Below, piece after piece: positions 1-8,369 of a DNA stretch of 18,735 nt (the first letter of the stretch is position 1; the number at the start of each line of letters is the position of its first letter). The stretch is taken from the NCBI GenBank assembly GCA_021166815.1, contig JAJPEO010000058.1, positions 1 to 18,735 of the forward strand, given 5' to 3'. The notes beneath the pieces were generated by a model. That model saw only the letters and a list, made by a program, of their open reading frames with translations. It made no database searches and was not told the origin of the DNA. The stretch comes from Nocardioides sp. (GTDB taxonomy: Bacteria; Actinomycetota; Actinomycetes; Propionibacteriales; Nocardioidaceae). Made by a program: the position numbers and the translations under genes.

Positions 1-2
1 AC

Positions 3-272
3 TGGAGCGTCCTGGGCGACCGGGGGCCGTTCTCGCTGCTCTTCCTCGACGCCGGCTCGGGCGAGGACGTGTCGGTGGACCACATCGCCGACCTCGTGGA
101 GCCCGGCGGCATCGTCGTGCTCGACGACTTCTGGCCCTGCGAGTCCTGGCCACCGATCGCCTACGGCAGGGTCGACATCCTGCGCGAGCAGTGGCTGACC
201 GACGAGCGCTTCACCGCGGTCGAGGTCATGGTCGCCTCCGACGCCGCGGCCGTGATCGCTACCCGCCGCTGA
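3..272 (+). CDS. Class I SAM-dependent methyltransferase, C-terminal fragment (5' end outside window)
   Basis: An open frame runs in from the left edge and ends at TGA 270-272, giving the last 89 residues of a protein. The visible part reads like the second half of a Rossmann methyltransferase of the predicted O-methyltransferase type: a strand FSLLFLDAGSG, then DLVEPGGIVVLDDF (the usual PGG turn followed by a VLDD strand), then WPP, a GRVDILREQWL helix and a closing strand pair ending VIATRR. The SAM-binding glycine motif would lie upstream, outside the window, so substrate and exact subfamily cannot be judged. Its last 14 bases overlap the end of the convergent membrane-protein gene. The family call is inferred from the fold pattern in a fragment and is fairly, not fully, secure. 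Confidence 0.7.
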   Translation, partial: WSVLGDRGPFSLLFLDAGSGEDVSVDHIADLVEPGGIVVLDDFWPCESWPPIAYGRVDILREQWLTDERFTAVEVMVASDAAAVIATRR

Positions 273-936
273 CCACGTCCGGCACCCGCAGCGGCACCAC
301 CAGGGGCGGCAGCATGACCTGGGTCAACGGCCCGATCGCGACGGCGTAGAGCACCGTGCCGACGCCGAGCGCCCCGCCCAGGAGCAGGCCGAGGACCACG
401 ACGGTGACCTCCAGGACCGTGCGCACCAGGCGCAGCGAGAGTCCCGTACGCCGCGCGAACCCGGTCATCAGGCCGTCGCGCGGCCCGCGACCCAGCTGGG
501 CGCCGATGTAGAGAGCGGTGGCCAGCCCGTTGAGGACCACGCCCGCGACCGTGAGGCCCACGCGCGCAGCCAGCCCGTCGGGCTCCGCCAGCACCGCCAG
601 CGTCGCGTCGGCGGCCAGGCCGACCACGACGGCGTTGAGCAGGGTGCCGATCCCGGGCTTCTCGCGCAGCGGGATCCACAGGACGAGCACCAGGAAGCTG
701 AAGAGGATCACCGCCTGGCCCAGGGTGATCGGGACGTGGCGGATGAACCCCGAGTGCAGCACGTCCCAGGGCGCCAGGCCCAGGGCCCCGCGGACCATGA
801 ACGCGAGGGTCACGCCGTACAGCACCAGGCCGACGAGCAGCTGGGGGACGCGGCGCCCCAGCCGCCCCGCTCGCAGCTGCTCGACGGGGCCGAGGTCGGA
901 CAAGGTGCCCCGCGGGGTGTGGACGGTCGAGCTCAC
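259..936 (-). CDS. YczE/YitT-type integral membrane protein
   Basis: The 225-residue product is strongly hydrophobic, with about five or six membrane segments (roughly residues 31-49, 71-90, 96-118, 126-145, 172-190 and 193-212). Two similar turns, GLAPWDVLH at 53-61 and GRGPRDGLM at 149-157, mark the internal duplication typical of the YczE/YyaS/YitT group. Family members are membrane proteins of unknown transport role. I chose GTG 936 because the protein aligns from there (an N-terminal basic stretch, then the first helix). The frame stays open upstream into serA but carries no plausible protein, and no strong ribosome site is visible. It lies 73 bases after serA in the same direction, with a strong hairpin between them, so it is probably a separate unit or expressed by read-through. 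Confidence 0.72.
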   Translation of the reverse strand: MSSTVHTPRGTLSDLGPVEQLRAGRLGRRVPQLLVGLVLYGVTLAFMVRGALGLAPWDVLHSGFIRHVPITLGQAVILFSFLVLVLWIPLREKPGIGTLLNAVVVGLAADATLAVLAEPDGLAARVGLTVAGVVLNGLATALYIGAQLGRGPRDGLMTGFARRTGLSLRLVRTVLEVTVVVLGLLLGGALGVGTVLYAVAIGPLTQVMLPPLVVPLRVPDVVSGG

Positions 937-950
937 CGGGCCATCATCGA

Positions 951-995
951 CCCGACCCCGGCCCCGCCGCACATCGCGGCAGGACCGGGGTCGGG
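951..995 (-). terminator. Long GC hairpin after serA, probable terminator
   Basis: Arms of 11 bases, CCCGACCCCGG at 951-961 and CCGGGGTCGGG at 985-995, are perfectly complementary. Inside them an inner stem GCCGC (966-970) / GCGGC (976-980) closes a five-base loop, separated from the outer stem by a short part-paired stretch. It starts 15 bases beyond the serA stop and ends before the YczE start. There is no U-run on the minus strand. This is common for actinobacterial hairpins, but it leaves termination unproven. Confidence 0.55.
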
Positions 996-1009
996 GACGA
1001 GTCGGCGGG

Positions 1010-2611
1010 TCAGGCCAGGTCGACCGCGCGGACGGCGCCGTCGACGACCGCCTCGATCTCGGCCAGGGCCTCGGCCGGGATGGCGGAGTCGACGCTGAGC
1101 GCCACCAGGGCCTCGCCGCCCTGCTGCTGGCGCGAGACCTGCATGCCCGCGATGTTGACCGACGCCGCGCCGAGGATGCCGCCCAGGGTGCCGACCATGC
1201 CGGGACGGTCGGTGTAGGACAGGAAGGCGAGGTGGTCGGTCGGCTCGATGTCGAGGTCGAACCCGTTGACCTCCACCAGGCGCTCACGCTGGGCGATGCC
1301 GATGAGCGTGCCGCTGACCGACACCTGCGTGCCGTCGGCGAGCGTGCCGCGGATGGTGATGAGGTTGCGGTGGTCGGGGCTCTCGGACTCGGTGACGAGG
1401 CGGACCTCGGTGCCCCGCTCGGCGGCCAGGAGCGGCGCGTTCACGTAGGAGACCTGGTCCTCGACGATGTCGGTGAACACGCCCTTGAGGGCGGCCAGCT
1501 CGAGCACCTGCACGTCGTACTCGGTGATCTCACCGCGCACCTCGACGTCGACCTGCTGGGCGACCTCGCCGGCGAGCGCGGTGAAGATGCGGCCGAGCTT
1601 CTCGGTGAGCGGGATGCCGGGGCGCACGTCCTCGGCGATGACGCCGCCCTGGACGTTGACGGCGTCGGGGACGAGCTCGCCGCCCAGCGCCAAGCGCACG
1701 GACTTGGCCACCGCGATGCCGGCCTTCTCCTGGGCCTCGTCGGTCGAGGCGCCCAGGTGCGGCGTCGCGACCACCGTCTCCAGCTCGAAGAGCGGGGAGT
1801 CGGTGCAGGGCTCGGTGTCGAACACGTCGAGGCCGGCGGCGGCGATCTGGCCGGTCTTGAGGGCGTCGTAGAGGGCGGACTCGTCGACGATGCCACCGCG
1901 GGCGGCGTTGACCAGGACGAGGGACTTCTTCGCCTTCGCGAGCTGCTCGGCCCCGATGAGGCCGACGGTCTCCGGGGTCTTGGGGAGGTGGACGCTCATG
2001 AAGTCCGACTCGGCGAGCAGGGTGTCGAGGTCGACCAGGCGTACGCCCATCTGCGCGGCGCGGCCGGCCTGGACGTAGGGGTCGTAGGCGATGACCTTCA
2101 TGCCGAAGGCGCTCAGGCGCTGGGCCACCAGCACGCCGATGCGACCCAGGCCCACGATGCCGACGGTCTTCTCGTACAGCTCGATGCCGGTGTACTTCGA
2201 GCGCTTCCACTCCCCGCCGCGCAGTGCGGCGTGGGCCGGGCTGATGTGGCGGGCGGCGGCCAGCATCAGGGCGACGGCGAGCTCGGCGGCGCTGACGATG
2301 TTGGAGGTGGGCGCGTTGACGACCATGACGCCCGACTGGGTGGCGGCCTTGACGTCGACGTTGTCGAGACCGACTCCGGCGCGGGCGACGACCTTCAGGC
2401 GCTTGGCGGCCGCGAGCGCCTCGGCGTCGACCCTGGTGGCGGAGCGGACGAGGATCGCGTCCACGTCGGCGATGGCGGGAAGCAGCTCGGCGCGATCGGC
2501 GCCGTTGCAGCTGCGGATCTCGAAGTCAGGGCCCAGCGCCTCGATGGTGGCGGGGCTGAGCTCTTCGGCGATCAGGACGACGGGACGGGCCTGGTTGGGC
2601 GCAGTGGTCAC
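1010..2611 (-). CDS. serA: D-3-phosphoglycerate dehydrogenase (type 1, with ASB and ACT domains)
   Basis: SerA oxidises 3-phosphoglycerate to 3-phosphohydroxypyruvate with NAD, the first step of serine synthesis, in the cytoplasm. The 533-residue length matches the long actinobacterial form. The substrate/NAD part includes ARAGVGLDNVD (77-87), the nucleotide loop GLGRIG (154-159), catalytic Arg238 (NAARGG), Glu267 (DTEP) and His285 (TPHLGAST). An intervening ASB domain covers about 315-455 and a C-terminal ACT domain starts at LSYTDRPGMVGTLGG (about 464-478); in this family it senses serine. GTG 2611 is preferred because AGGAAG sits just upstream (complement of 2616-2621) and it gives the family's normal N-terminus. 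A neighbouring ilvBNC is a common actinobacterial arrangement; here frnE lies between them. No broken or missing key residue is seen. Confidence 0.97.
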   Translation of the reverse strand: MTTAPNQARPVVLIAEELSPATIEALGPDFEIRSCNGADRAELLPAIADVDAILVRSATRVDAEALAAAKRLKVVARAGVGLDNVDVKAATQSGVMVVNAPTSNIVSAAELAVALMLAAARHISPAHAALRGGEWKRSKYTGIELYEKTVGIVGLGRIGVLVAQRLSAFGMKVIAYDPYVQAGRAAQMGVRLVDLDTLLAESDFMSVHLPKTPETVGLIGAEQLAKAKKSLVLVNAARGGIVDESALYDALKTGQIAAAGLDVFDTEPCTDSPLFELETVVATPHLGASTDEAQEKAGIAVAKSVRLALGGELVPDAVNVQGGVIAEDVRPGIPLTEKLGRIFTALAGEVAQQVDVEVRGEITEYDVQVLELAALKGVFTDIVEDQVSYVNAPLLAAERGTEVRLVTESESPDHRNLITIRGTLADGTQVSVSGTLIGIAQRERLVEVNGFDLDIEPTDHLAFLSYTDRPGMVGTLGGILGAASVNIAGMQVSRQQQGGEALVALSVDSAIPAEALAEIEAVVDGAVRAVDLA

Positions 2612-2645
2612 AGCACTTCCTCGATGGGATCTACGACTGGCGGGC

Positions 2646-2668
2646 GCGGCTCCCGGGGATGGAGCCGC
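2646..2668 (-). other. Hairpin in the serA upstream region
   Basis: An 8-base perfect inverted repeat, GCGGCTCC (2646-2653) and GGAGCCGC (2661-2668), has a seven-base loop and lies 35 bases before the serA start. The rest of the 164-base gap between serA and frnE (2612-2775) also holds a short inverted repeat TGCAC-6-GTGCA at 2676-2691. A weak -10-like TACCCT (complement of 2698-2703) has no recognisable -35. The hairpin could be a 5' leader structure of serA or the tail of frnE transcription. No known riboswitch pattern is recognised. Confidence 0.35.
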
Positions 2669-2775
2669 CCTGAACTGCACGACACTGTGCAACCTTCAGG
2701 GTACTCCCGCGGCTCCGGGCCGCTCCACCTCGTCCGCGCCTGCGGAACGTGGAATGGGTCACGCGTGAGCGGGGG

Positions 2776-3489
2776 TCACTGCTGCGGCAGGGCGCACCCG
2801 TCCGGGCCGCACTCCTCGCCGGTGGCGAGCACCTGGATGGCCGGGTGGGACTCCGACCAGGCCCTGGCCAGCACGTCGGTGAACACAGCGCTGGGCTGGG
2901 CGCCGGAGACGCCGTACTTCTGGTCGATCACGAAGAACGGGACGCCGGTGGCGCCGTACGCCTGGGCCTGGCTCATGTCGGCCCACACCTCGTCGGTGAA
3001 CTCCGTGGAGGCCAGCACCTGGTCGACGCGATCCGCGTCGAGACCGGCACCGACCGCGACCTCGCGCAGGACGGCGTGGTCGGCGACGTTGCGGGCGTGG
3101 GTGAAGTAGGCCTCGAGGAGTGCCTCCTTCATCCGGCCCTGCAGGACGCTTCCGCCCTGCTCGAGAGCGAGGTGGATCAGGCGGTGCGAGTCGACGGTGT
3201 TGAGGTGCATCGTTTCGGCGAGGCGGTAGACGAGCCCCTCCTCGGCGGCCACGGCCTCGACCTGGTCCTGCATCTGCTGGGCGCCCTCGGGCGACTGGCC
3301 GTACTTGCGGGCGAGCATCACCGAGGTGCTCTCGGTCGGCTCCGTCGGCGCTCCCGGGTCGAGCTGGAAGGAGTGCCACACGACCTCGACCTCGTCGGGG
3401 TGCTCGAAGTCGGCGAGGGCCGTCTCGAGTCGGCGCTTGCCGATGTAGCACCACGGGCAGACCACGTCGGACCAGATGTCGATGCGCAT
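2776..3489 (-). CDS. FrnE-type DsbA-family thiol oxidoreductase
   Basis: The 237-residue protein has the FrnE form of the thioredoxin/DsbA fold: an N-terminal strand MRIDIWSDVVCPWC with the active-site pair Cys11-Pro-Trp-Cys14, a central helical insertion (about 50-170), and the cis-proline loop GVPFF at 182-186. There is no signal peptide, so it should act in the cytoplasm. A second cysteine pair near the end, Cys227-GPDG-Cys232, is a CX4C motif like the extra one described for Deinococcus radiodurans FrnE, suggesting a role in disulfide or oxidative-stress chemistry. ATG 3489 is chosen because the fold starts directly there, although the ribosome site is weak (GAGAG, 11 bases away). The gene lies between ilvC and serA on the same strand; palindrome copy 1 occupies the gap to ilvC. 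The natural substrate is unknown. Confidence 0.9.
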   Translation of the reverse strand: MRIDIWSDVVCPWCYIGKRRLETALADFEHPDEVEVVWHSFQLDPGAPTEPTESTSVMLARKYGQSPEGAQQMQDQVEAVAAEEGLVYRLAETMHLNTVDSHRLIHLALEQGGSVLQGRMKEALLEAYFTHARNVADHAVLREVAVGAGLDADRVDQVLASTEFTDEVWADMSQAQAYGATGVPFFVIDQKYGVSGAQPSAVFTDVLARAWSESHPAIQVLATGEECGPDGCALPQQ

Positions 3490-3543
3490 GACTGGTTCAA
3501 CTCTCAACTTCTCGGCGTTGTTCCCGGCTCCCGAAGCGGCGCT

Positions 3544-3574
3544 GGGCCCTGAGTCGCCCAGCGACTCAGGACCC
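3544..3574. repeat. Dispersed palindrome, copy 1 (between ilvC and frnE)
   Basis: Perfect 10-base arms CCTGAGTCGC (3548-3557) and GCGACTCAGG (3561-3570) enclose loop CCA. After one C/A mismatch the flanks GGG and CCC extend the stem to 14 positions. It starts 20 bases past the ilvC stop and ends before frnE, so it could fold in the RNA as a hairpin after ilvBNC. No U-run follows on either side. Confidence 0.85.
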
Positions 3575-3593
3575 AGCACGCGCACTGACGGCC

Positions 3594-4667
<1,074 letters not shown>

Positions 4668-5207
4668 TCACTGGGCCATCGGGGGCGCCGGCACCGGCAC
4701 CGGGCGCAGGCTGCGCTCGCTGATCGAGCGCGAGCCACGGCCGATGGCGACCTGGCCGGACTGCACCAGCTCACGGATGCCGTACGGCTCGAGGATGCGC
4801 ATCAGGTCGGCGAGCTTGCCGGCGTTGCCCACGGCCTGGACCGTCAGCGCGTCGGGGGCGACGTCGATCACCTTCGCCTTGAAGAGCTGGACGGCGTCGA
4901 GGACCGCACCGCGGGTGGACGCGTCGGCGCGCACCTTGACCAGGAGCAGCTCGCGGTTGACCGAGGCGGAGCCGTCGAGCTCGACGACCTTGATCACCTC
5001 GACCAGCTTGTTGAGCTGCTTGGTCACCTGCTCGAGCGGGGAGCTCTCGACGTTGACCACGATCGTCATGCGAGAGACCTCGGCATGCTCGGTCGGCCCC
5101 ACCGCCAGGCTGTCGATGTTGAAGCCGCGGCGGGAGAAGAGCCCCGCGATGCGCGCCAGGACACCCGGCTTGTTCTCGACGAGGACGGAAAGCGTGTGCC
5201 TGCTCAT
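4668..5207 (-). CDS. ilvN: Acetolactate synthase small (regulatory) subunit
   Basis: IlvN binds the catalytic subunit IlvB, raises its activity and gives valine feedback control. The 179-residue protein has an N-terminal ACT domain (about 4-78) with VENKPGVLARIAGLFSRRGFNIDSLAVG, and a C-terminal small-subunit domain (about 80-160). A proline-rich tail ends the protein. Its ATG overlaps the ilvB stop by one base (TGATG), and AAGGA lies inside the end of ilvB, so translation is very likely coupled to ilvB and keeps the subunits in proportion. Expression should follow the attenuator upstream of ilvB. Confidence 0.97.
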   Translation of the reverse strand: MSRHTLSVLVENKPGVLARIAGLFSRRGFNIDSLAVGPTEHAEVSRMTIVVNVESSPLEQVTKQLNKLVEVIKVVELDGSASVNRELLLVKVRADASTRGAVLDAVQLFKAKVIDVAPDALTVQAVGNAGKLADLMRILEPYGIRELVQSGQVAIGRGSRSISERSLRPVPVPAPPMAQ

Positions 5208-6955
5208 CAGAGGTCATCCTTGTCGAACTTGGGCGCGAGGTCGCGGGCGTACTTGATGTCGTCGTTGCTGGTGCCGGCGGCCACCATCGGCCACACCATG
5301 GCGTCGCGGTGCACGCGGAAGTCCACGACCACCGGCTGGTCGTCGATGCTCATCGCCTTCTCGATCGTGGCGTCGACGTCGTCGGGCGAGTCGCACGCCA
5401 GGCCCACGCAGCCGTACGCGTCGGCGAGCTTGACGAAGTCGGGGATCCGCTTGGAGTGCAGGTCGGTGTTGGAGTAGCGCTCGTTGTAGAACAGCGTCTG
5501 CCACTGGCGCACCATGCCGAGCGACTCGTTGTTGATCACCGCGACCTTGATCGGGATGTTGTTGATCGCGCAGGTGGCGAGCTCCTGGTTGGTCATCTGG
5601 AAGCAGCCGTCCCCGTCGATGGACCACACCGTCGCGTCCGGTCGACCGACCTTGGCGCCCATCGCGGCGGGCACCGAGTAGCCCATGGTGCCGAGGCCGC
5701 CGGAGTTGAGCCACGTCATCGGCTTCTCGAAGTCGATGAAGTGCGCGGCCCACATCTGGTGCTGGCCGACGCCGGAGGTGTAGATCGCGTCCGGGCCGGC
5801 GATCTTGCTCAGCCGCTCGAGCACCAGCTGGGGGGCCAGCGAGCCGTCGGAGGGAACCTCGTACGCGACGGGGTACTTCTTCTTCACCCCGACGACGAAG
5901 TCGACCCAGGCCTCGTAGTCACCCTGGATGTCGCCCGCGCGCAGGTACGCCACCAGGTCGGCGATGACCTCGCGTGCGTCACCGACGATCGGCACGTCCG
6001 CGTGGCGGTTCTTGCCGATCTCCGCGGGGTCGATGTCGGCGTGGATGACCAGTGCGTTCGGCGCGAAGGAGTCGAGGTTGCCGGTGACCCGGTCGTCGAA
6101 GCGGGCGCCCAGGCTGATGATCAGGTCGGCCTTCTGCAGGCCCGCCACGGCCGCCACCGTGCCGTGCATGCCCGGCATGCCGAGGTGCTGCGGGTGGCTG
6201 TCGGGGAACGCGCCGCGCGCCATGAGCGTCGTCACGACGGGGATGCCGGTCAGCGTGGCCAGCTCGAACAGCTCGCGCGAGGCGCCGGCGCGGATCACGC
6301 CACCGCCGACGTACAGCACCGGGCGGCTGGCCTGGGCGATGAGGCGAGCCGCCTCCTTGATCTGCTTGGCGTGCGGCTTCGTGACGGGACGGTAGCCCGG
6401 CAGGGAGAGCTCGGTGGGCCACTGGAAGGTCGTCATCGACTGCAGCGCCGACTTGGCGACGTCGACCAGGACGGGGCCGGGACGACCGGTCTGGGCGATG
6501 TGGAACGCCTCGGCGATCGTCCGCGGGATCTCCGCGGGGTCGGTGACGAGGAAGTTGTGCTTGGTGATCGGCATCGTGATGCCGCGGATGTCGGCCTCCT
6601 GGAAGGCGTCGGTGCCGATCATCGAGGCGCCGACCTGGCCGGTCACCGCCACCATCGGGACCGAGTCCATGTGGGCGTCGGCCAGCGGCGTGACCAGGTT
6701 GGTCGCGCCCGGGCCCGAGGTCGCCATGCACACGCCGACCCGGCCGCTCGCCGCGGCGTACCCCTGGGCGGCGTGGCCGGCGCCTTGCTCGTGGCGGACC
6801 AGGATGTGGCGGATGCGCTGGGAGTCCATCAGCGGGTCGTACGCCGGCAGGATGGCACCGCCGGGGATGCCGAAGATGTCGGTGACGCCAGCGGCCTCCA
6901 GCGACGTGACCAGGCTCTGCGCCCCGGTGATCTGTCCGCTCTGCTGCTCGGTCAT
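5207..6955 (-). CDS. ilvB: Acetolactate synthase large (catalytic) subunit
   Basis: IlvB joins pyruvate to pyruvate or 2-oxobutyrate with thiamine diphosphate, Mg and FAD, the first committed step of branched-chain amino acid synthesis. The 582-residue protein shows [13 protein letters not shown] at the start and catalytic Glu56 in [25 protein letters not shown] (283-292) lies in the FAD domain, and the ThDP motif runs from GDG (448-450) to NN (475-476). ATG 6955 is preceded by GAGGAACGAG, an acceptable ribosome site. The 5' side carries a leader peptide and terminator, so transcription into the operon should respond to charged branched-chain tRNAs. All expected motifs are intact. Confidence 0.98.
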   Translation of the reverse strand: MTEQQSGQITGAQSLVTSLEAAGVTDIFGIPGGAILPAYDPLMDSQRIRHILVRHEQGAGHAAQGYAAASGRVGVCMATSGPGATNLVTPLADAHMDSVPMVAVTGQVGASMIGTDAFQEADIRGITMPITKHNFLVTDPAEIPRTIAEAFHIAQTGRPGPVLVDVAKSALQSMTTFQWPTELSLPGYRPVTKPHAKQIKEAARLIAQASRPVLYVGGGVIRAGASRELFELATLTGIPVVTTLMARGAFPDSHPQHLGMPGMHGTVAAVAGLQKADLIISLGARFDDRVTGNLDSFAPNALVIHADIDPAEIGKNRHADVPIVGDAREVIADLVAYLRAGDIQGDYEAWVDFVVGVKKKYPVAYEVPSDGSLAPQLVLERLSKIAGPDAIYTSGVGQHQMWAAHFIDFEKPMTWLNSGGLGTMGYSVPAAMGAKVGRPDATVWSIDGDGCFQMTNQELATCAINNIPIKVAVINNESLGMVRQWQTLFYNERYSNTDLHSKRIPDFVKLADAYGCVGLACDSPDDVDATIEKAMSIDDQPVVVDFRVHRDAMVWPMVAAGTSNDDIKYARDLAPKFDKDDL

Positions 6956-6993
6956 TGTTCTCGTTCCTCGAAACCGTTCGTGTCGTGACCAAC

Positions 6994-7026
6994 AAAAAAC
7001 CCCTCGGCCCGACGGGCGACGAGGGG
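6994..7026 (-). terminator. ilvB attenuator: intrinsic terminator in the leader
   Basis: On the minus strand the stem CCCCTCG / CGAGGGG (7026-7020 and 7006-7000) is stacked on an inner GCCC / GGGC stem with loop GTC and a two-base bulge, and is followed at once by six T residues (6999-6994). This is the only textbook intrinsic terminator in the window. It lies 38 bases before ilvB and after a leader peptide rich in branched-chain codons, as expected of transcription attenuation. Confidence 0.88.
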
Positions 7027-7027
7027 T

Positions 7028-7069
7028 GACGCGTGTGCGTGGGTCGTGGTTGACCTCAGCTCACGCGTC
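7028..7069 (-). promoter_or_regulatory. Leader RNA stem overlapping the end of the leader peptide
   Basis: GACGCGTG (7069-7062, within the Arg-Arg-Val codons at the end of the leader peptide) is perfectly complementary to CACGCGTC (7035-7028), which ends one base before the terminator stem. This is the place for the 1:2 stem of an attenuator. A ribosome that finishes the leader peptide would mask its left arm. I could not identify a convincing antiterminator partner by eye. Confidence 0.5.
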
Positions 7070-7100
7070 GCGTGCGTACAAGAAGGATCTCGGTGCGCAT
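7056..7100 (-). CDS. ilvBNC leader peptide (14 residues)
   Basis: ATG 7100 opens a small frame coding [14 protein letters not shown] followed by TGA. The Ile-Leu-Leu-Val run contains codons for all three products of the pathway, followed by arginines. Leader peptides of this kind precede ilvB in Corynebacterium and Streptomyces, where a ribosome stalling on uncharged Ile, Leu or Val tRNA prevents the downstream terminator from forming. No clear Shine-Dalgarno sequence precedes it. A TTGACG -35 at the right distance suggests that transcription may begin at or near this ATG. Position, composition and the terminator 30 bases on together make the call strong. Confidence 0.85.
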   Translation of the reverse strand: MRTEILLVRTRRVS

Positions 7101-7106
7101 GCGACA

Positions 7107-7135
7107 ACGCTCGCCGCCGGTGGTGCCAGCGTCAA
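7107..7135 (-). promoter_or_regulatory. Candidate ilvBNC promoter
   Basis: TTGACG (7135-7130) matches the -35 consensus. It is followed after 17 bases by GAGCGT (7112-7107), which keeps only the second A and last T of the -10 consensus. The predicted start would fall close to the leader-peptide ATG at 7100. The weak -10 makes this tentative. Confidence 0.35.
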
Positions 7136-7194
7136 CCCAGTCTGCCACTCGTCCCATCATCTGGTACGCCGGTCCCACGTGGTGGAGACCGACG

Positions 7195-7890
7195 TCACTC
7201 GTCGACGGCCTCGCCGCCCCAGCCGCGGTTGGCGACCGTGCACACGCACGAGCGGTTGCCCTCGACGTCCTCCAGCACCCAGTACGACGGCGCCGCTGCG
7301 TCGCTGACCAGTCGGCCCCCGGCCTCGATCGCGGCCCGGACCCGCCGCTCCCCCTCGTCGACGGGCACCCAGACGTCGAAGTGCCAGCGCTGCTCCACCT
7401 CCGACTCCGGGAGCGCCGGGCCGTCGTCCTCGGGCTCCTGCCACCACACCGTGGGCACCTGCCCGCTCGGGTCGACGGCTTCGCCGTTGTCGACCTCGCC
7501 GCCCAGCAGGGCCGCGTAGAAGAGGGCGTGCTCGGCGCCGCGGGCGGTGTCCAGCCCGACCTCCAGCTGTGCCATCCCCGCGGGGTCGGCCTGGGCGCCG
7601 ACCTCCGCGGCCATCTCGCTGATCCGGCGGGCCAGGTCGATGTCTCGGCTGGTGATGCCGCCGACGTCGTGGCTGGAGAGGTCGACGATGACCTCGCCGT
7701 ACGAGAGCCGGACGTCCGGGTGGTGGTTCGCCGCCTCGGCAGCCTCGCCGATGCGTTGGACGAGCGCCAAGCCGGTGGCGAAGTCGCCGGTGCGGAACCG
7801 GGCCCGGATCGTGCCGAGCAGCTGGCGCCAGTCGGTCAGCCCCTGGTCCACCACGTCGCGCGGGGTCAGCTTCTGCTTCGGGTCGCTCAT
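7195..7890 (-). CDS. Pterin-4a-carbinolamine dehydratase fused to a VOC/glyoxalase-like domain
   Basis: The 231-residue protein joins two folds. Residues about 1-97 are a 4a-hydroxytetrahydrobiopterin dehydratase (PCD/DCoH) with the active-site set NHHPD (55-59), the YGEVIVDLSSHDVGGIT strand and turn (64-80, His74) and DIDLARRI. Residues about 107-231 look like a vicinal-oxygen-chelate domain: VGLDTARGAEHALFYAALLGGEV, WHFDVWVPVD and a final YWVLEDVEGN strand. PCD dehydrates the hydroxylated pterin cofactor after aromatic amino acid hydroxylation; what the VOC half adds is unknown. No pterin-dependent hydroxylase is in the window. ATG 7890 gives a normal N-terminus but only a weak ribosome site (GTGGTGG). 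It is the last gene of the kynU run, 40 bases after the deaminase, and is followed by the ilvB control region. Confidence 0.85.
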   Translation of the reverse strand: MSDPKQKLTPRDVVDQGLTDWRQLLGTIRARFRTGDFATGLALVQRIGEAAEAANHHPDVRLSYGEVIVDLSSHDVGGITSRDIDLARRISEMAAEVGAQADPAGMAQLEVGLDTARGAEHALFYAALLGGEVDNGEAVDPSGQVPTVWWQEPEDDGPALPESEVEQRWHFDVWVPVDEGERRVRAAIEAGGRLVSDAAAPSYWVLEDVEGNRSCVCTVANRGWGGEAVDE

Positions 7891-7930
7891 GCCACCACGG
7901 TGCCACTGATGGCGGACCGGCGACAGGGGG

Positions 7931-8368
7931 TCACGCGCTCCAACGGGTGAGGCCGTCGCGGTCGTGCTCGCCGTCGGGCCACACGACGCGTACGACGCCC
8001 GCCGCGGCCAGCGCCTTGCGGCACCCGGGGCACGGCGGGTCGGTGATGTAGGCGGTGGCGCCCTTGGTGTCGCGCGTCGCGAAGAGGAGCGCGTTGACCT
8101 CGGCGTGGATCGCGATGCAGAAGCCGGGCGTGCCGGGACGGTCGTAGTCGCCGAGCTCCGGGACGGCGGTGTAGTCCAGCTGGCCCCGCGGGCACGCGCC
8201 CTCGAGGCAGTCGGGCTCCCCCGGCGCGGCGCCGTTGTAGCCGGTCGCGATGATGCGGTGGTCGATCGTCAGCACCGCGCCGACGCGGCGGCGGGTGCAC
8301 TTGGCCCGGGCCGCCACCGCGGTGGCGATCCCGAGGAAGTAGTCGTCCCAACCGGGCACGTCGCCCAT
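7931..8368 (-). CDS. dCMP deaminase-family zinc deaminase
   Basis: The 145-residue protein matches the dCMP/cytidine deaminase fold. It has an N-terminal helix and KCTRRRVGAVL (23-33), GYNGAAPGEPDC (43-54), the zinc and catalytic motif HAEVNALLFA (88-97, His88 and Glu90), and PCPGC (112-116, with Cys113 and Cys116). This is the ComEB/dCMP deaminase pattern, so deamination of dCMP to dUMP is the likely reaction; action on another cytosine-type substrate cannot be excluded. ATG 8368 has AAGGAG 8 bases upstream, inside the end of the preceding GNAT gene, and is separated from that gene's stop by one base, so translation is probably coupled. It lies on the minus strand in the kynU run. Confidence 0.86.
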   Translation of the reverse strand: MGDVPGWDDYFLGIATAVAARAKCTRRRVGAVLTIDHRIIATGYNGAAPGEPDCLEGACPRGQLDYTAVPELGDYDRPGTPGFCIAIHAEVNALLFATRDTKGATAYITDPPCPGCRKALAAAGVVRVVWPDGEHDRDGLTRWSA

Positions 8369-8369
8369 G

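Noticed and set aside
518..3109. Very long open frame on the plus strand opposite serA and neighbours
   Set aside because: It runs antisense to serA, which has complete family motifs. Its translation is low-complexity (Asp/Gly/Val/Leu/His-rich), as expected when the complement of a high-GC gene is read.
3548..3570. Recognition site of a bZIP-like regulator, because of the TGAGTC/GACTCA halves
   Set aside because: bZIP factors are eukaryotic, and copies inside coding regions and after stop codons do not look like promoter operators.
6956..7194. T-box or other riboswitch upstream of ilvB
   Set aside because: No T-box core or specifier structure is seen; the leader peptide plus terminator explains the region better.
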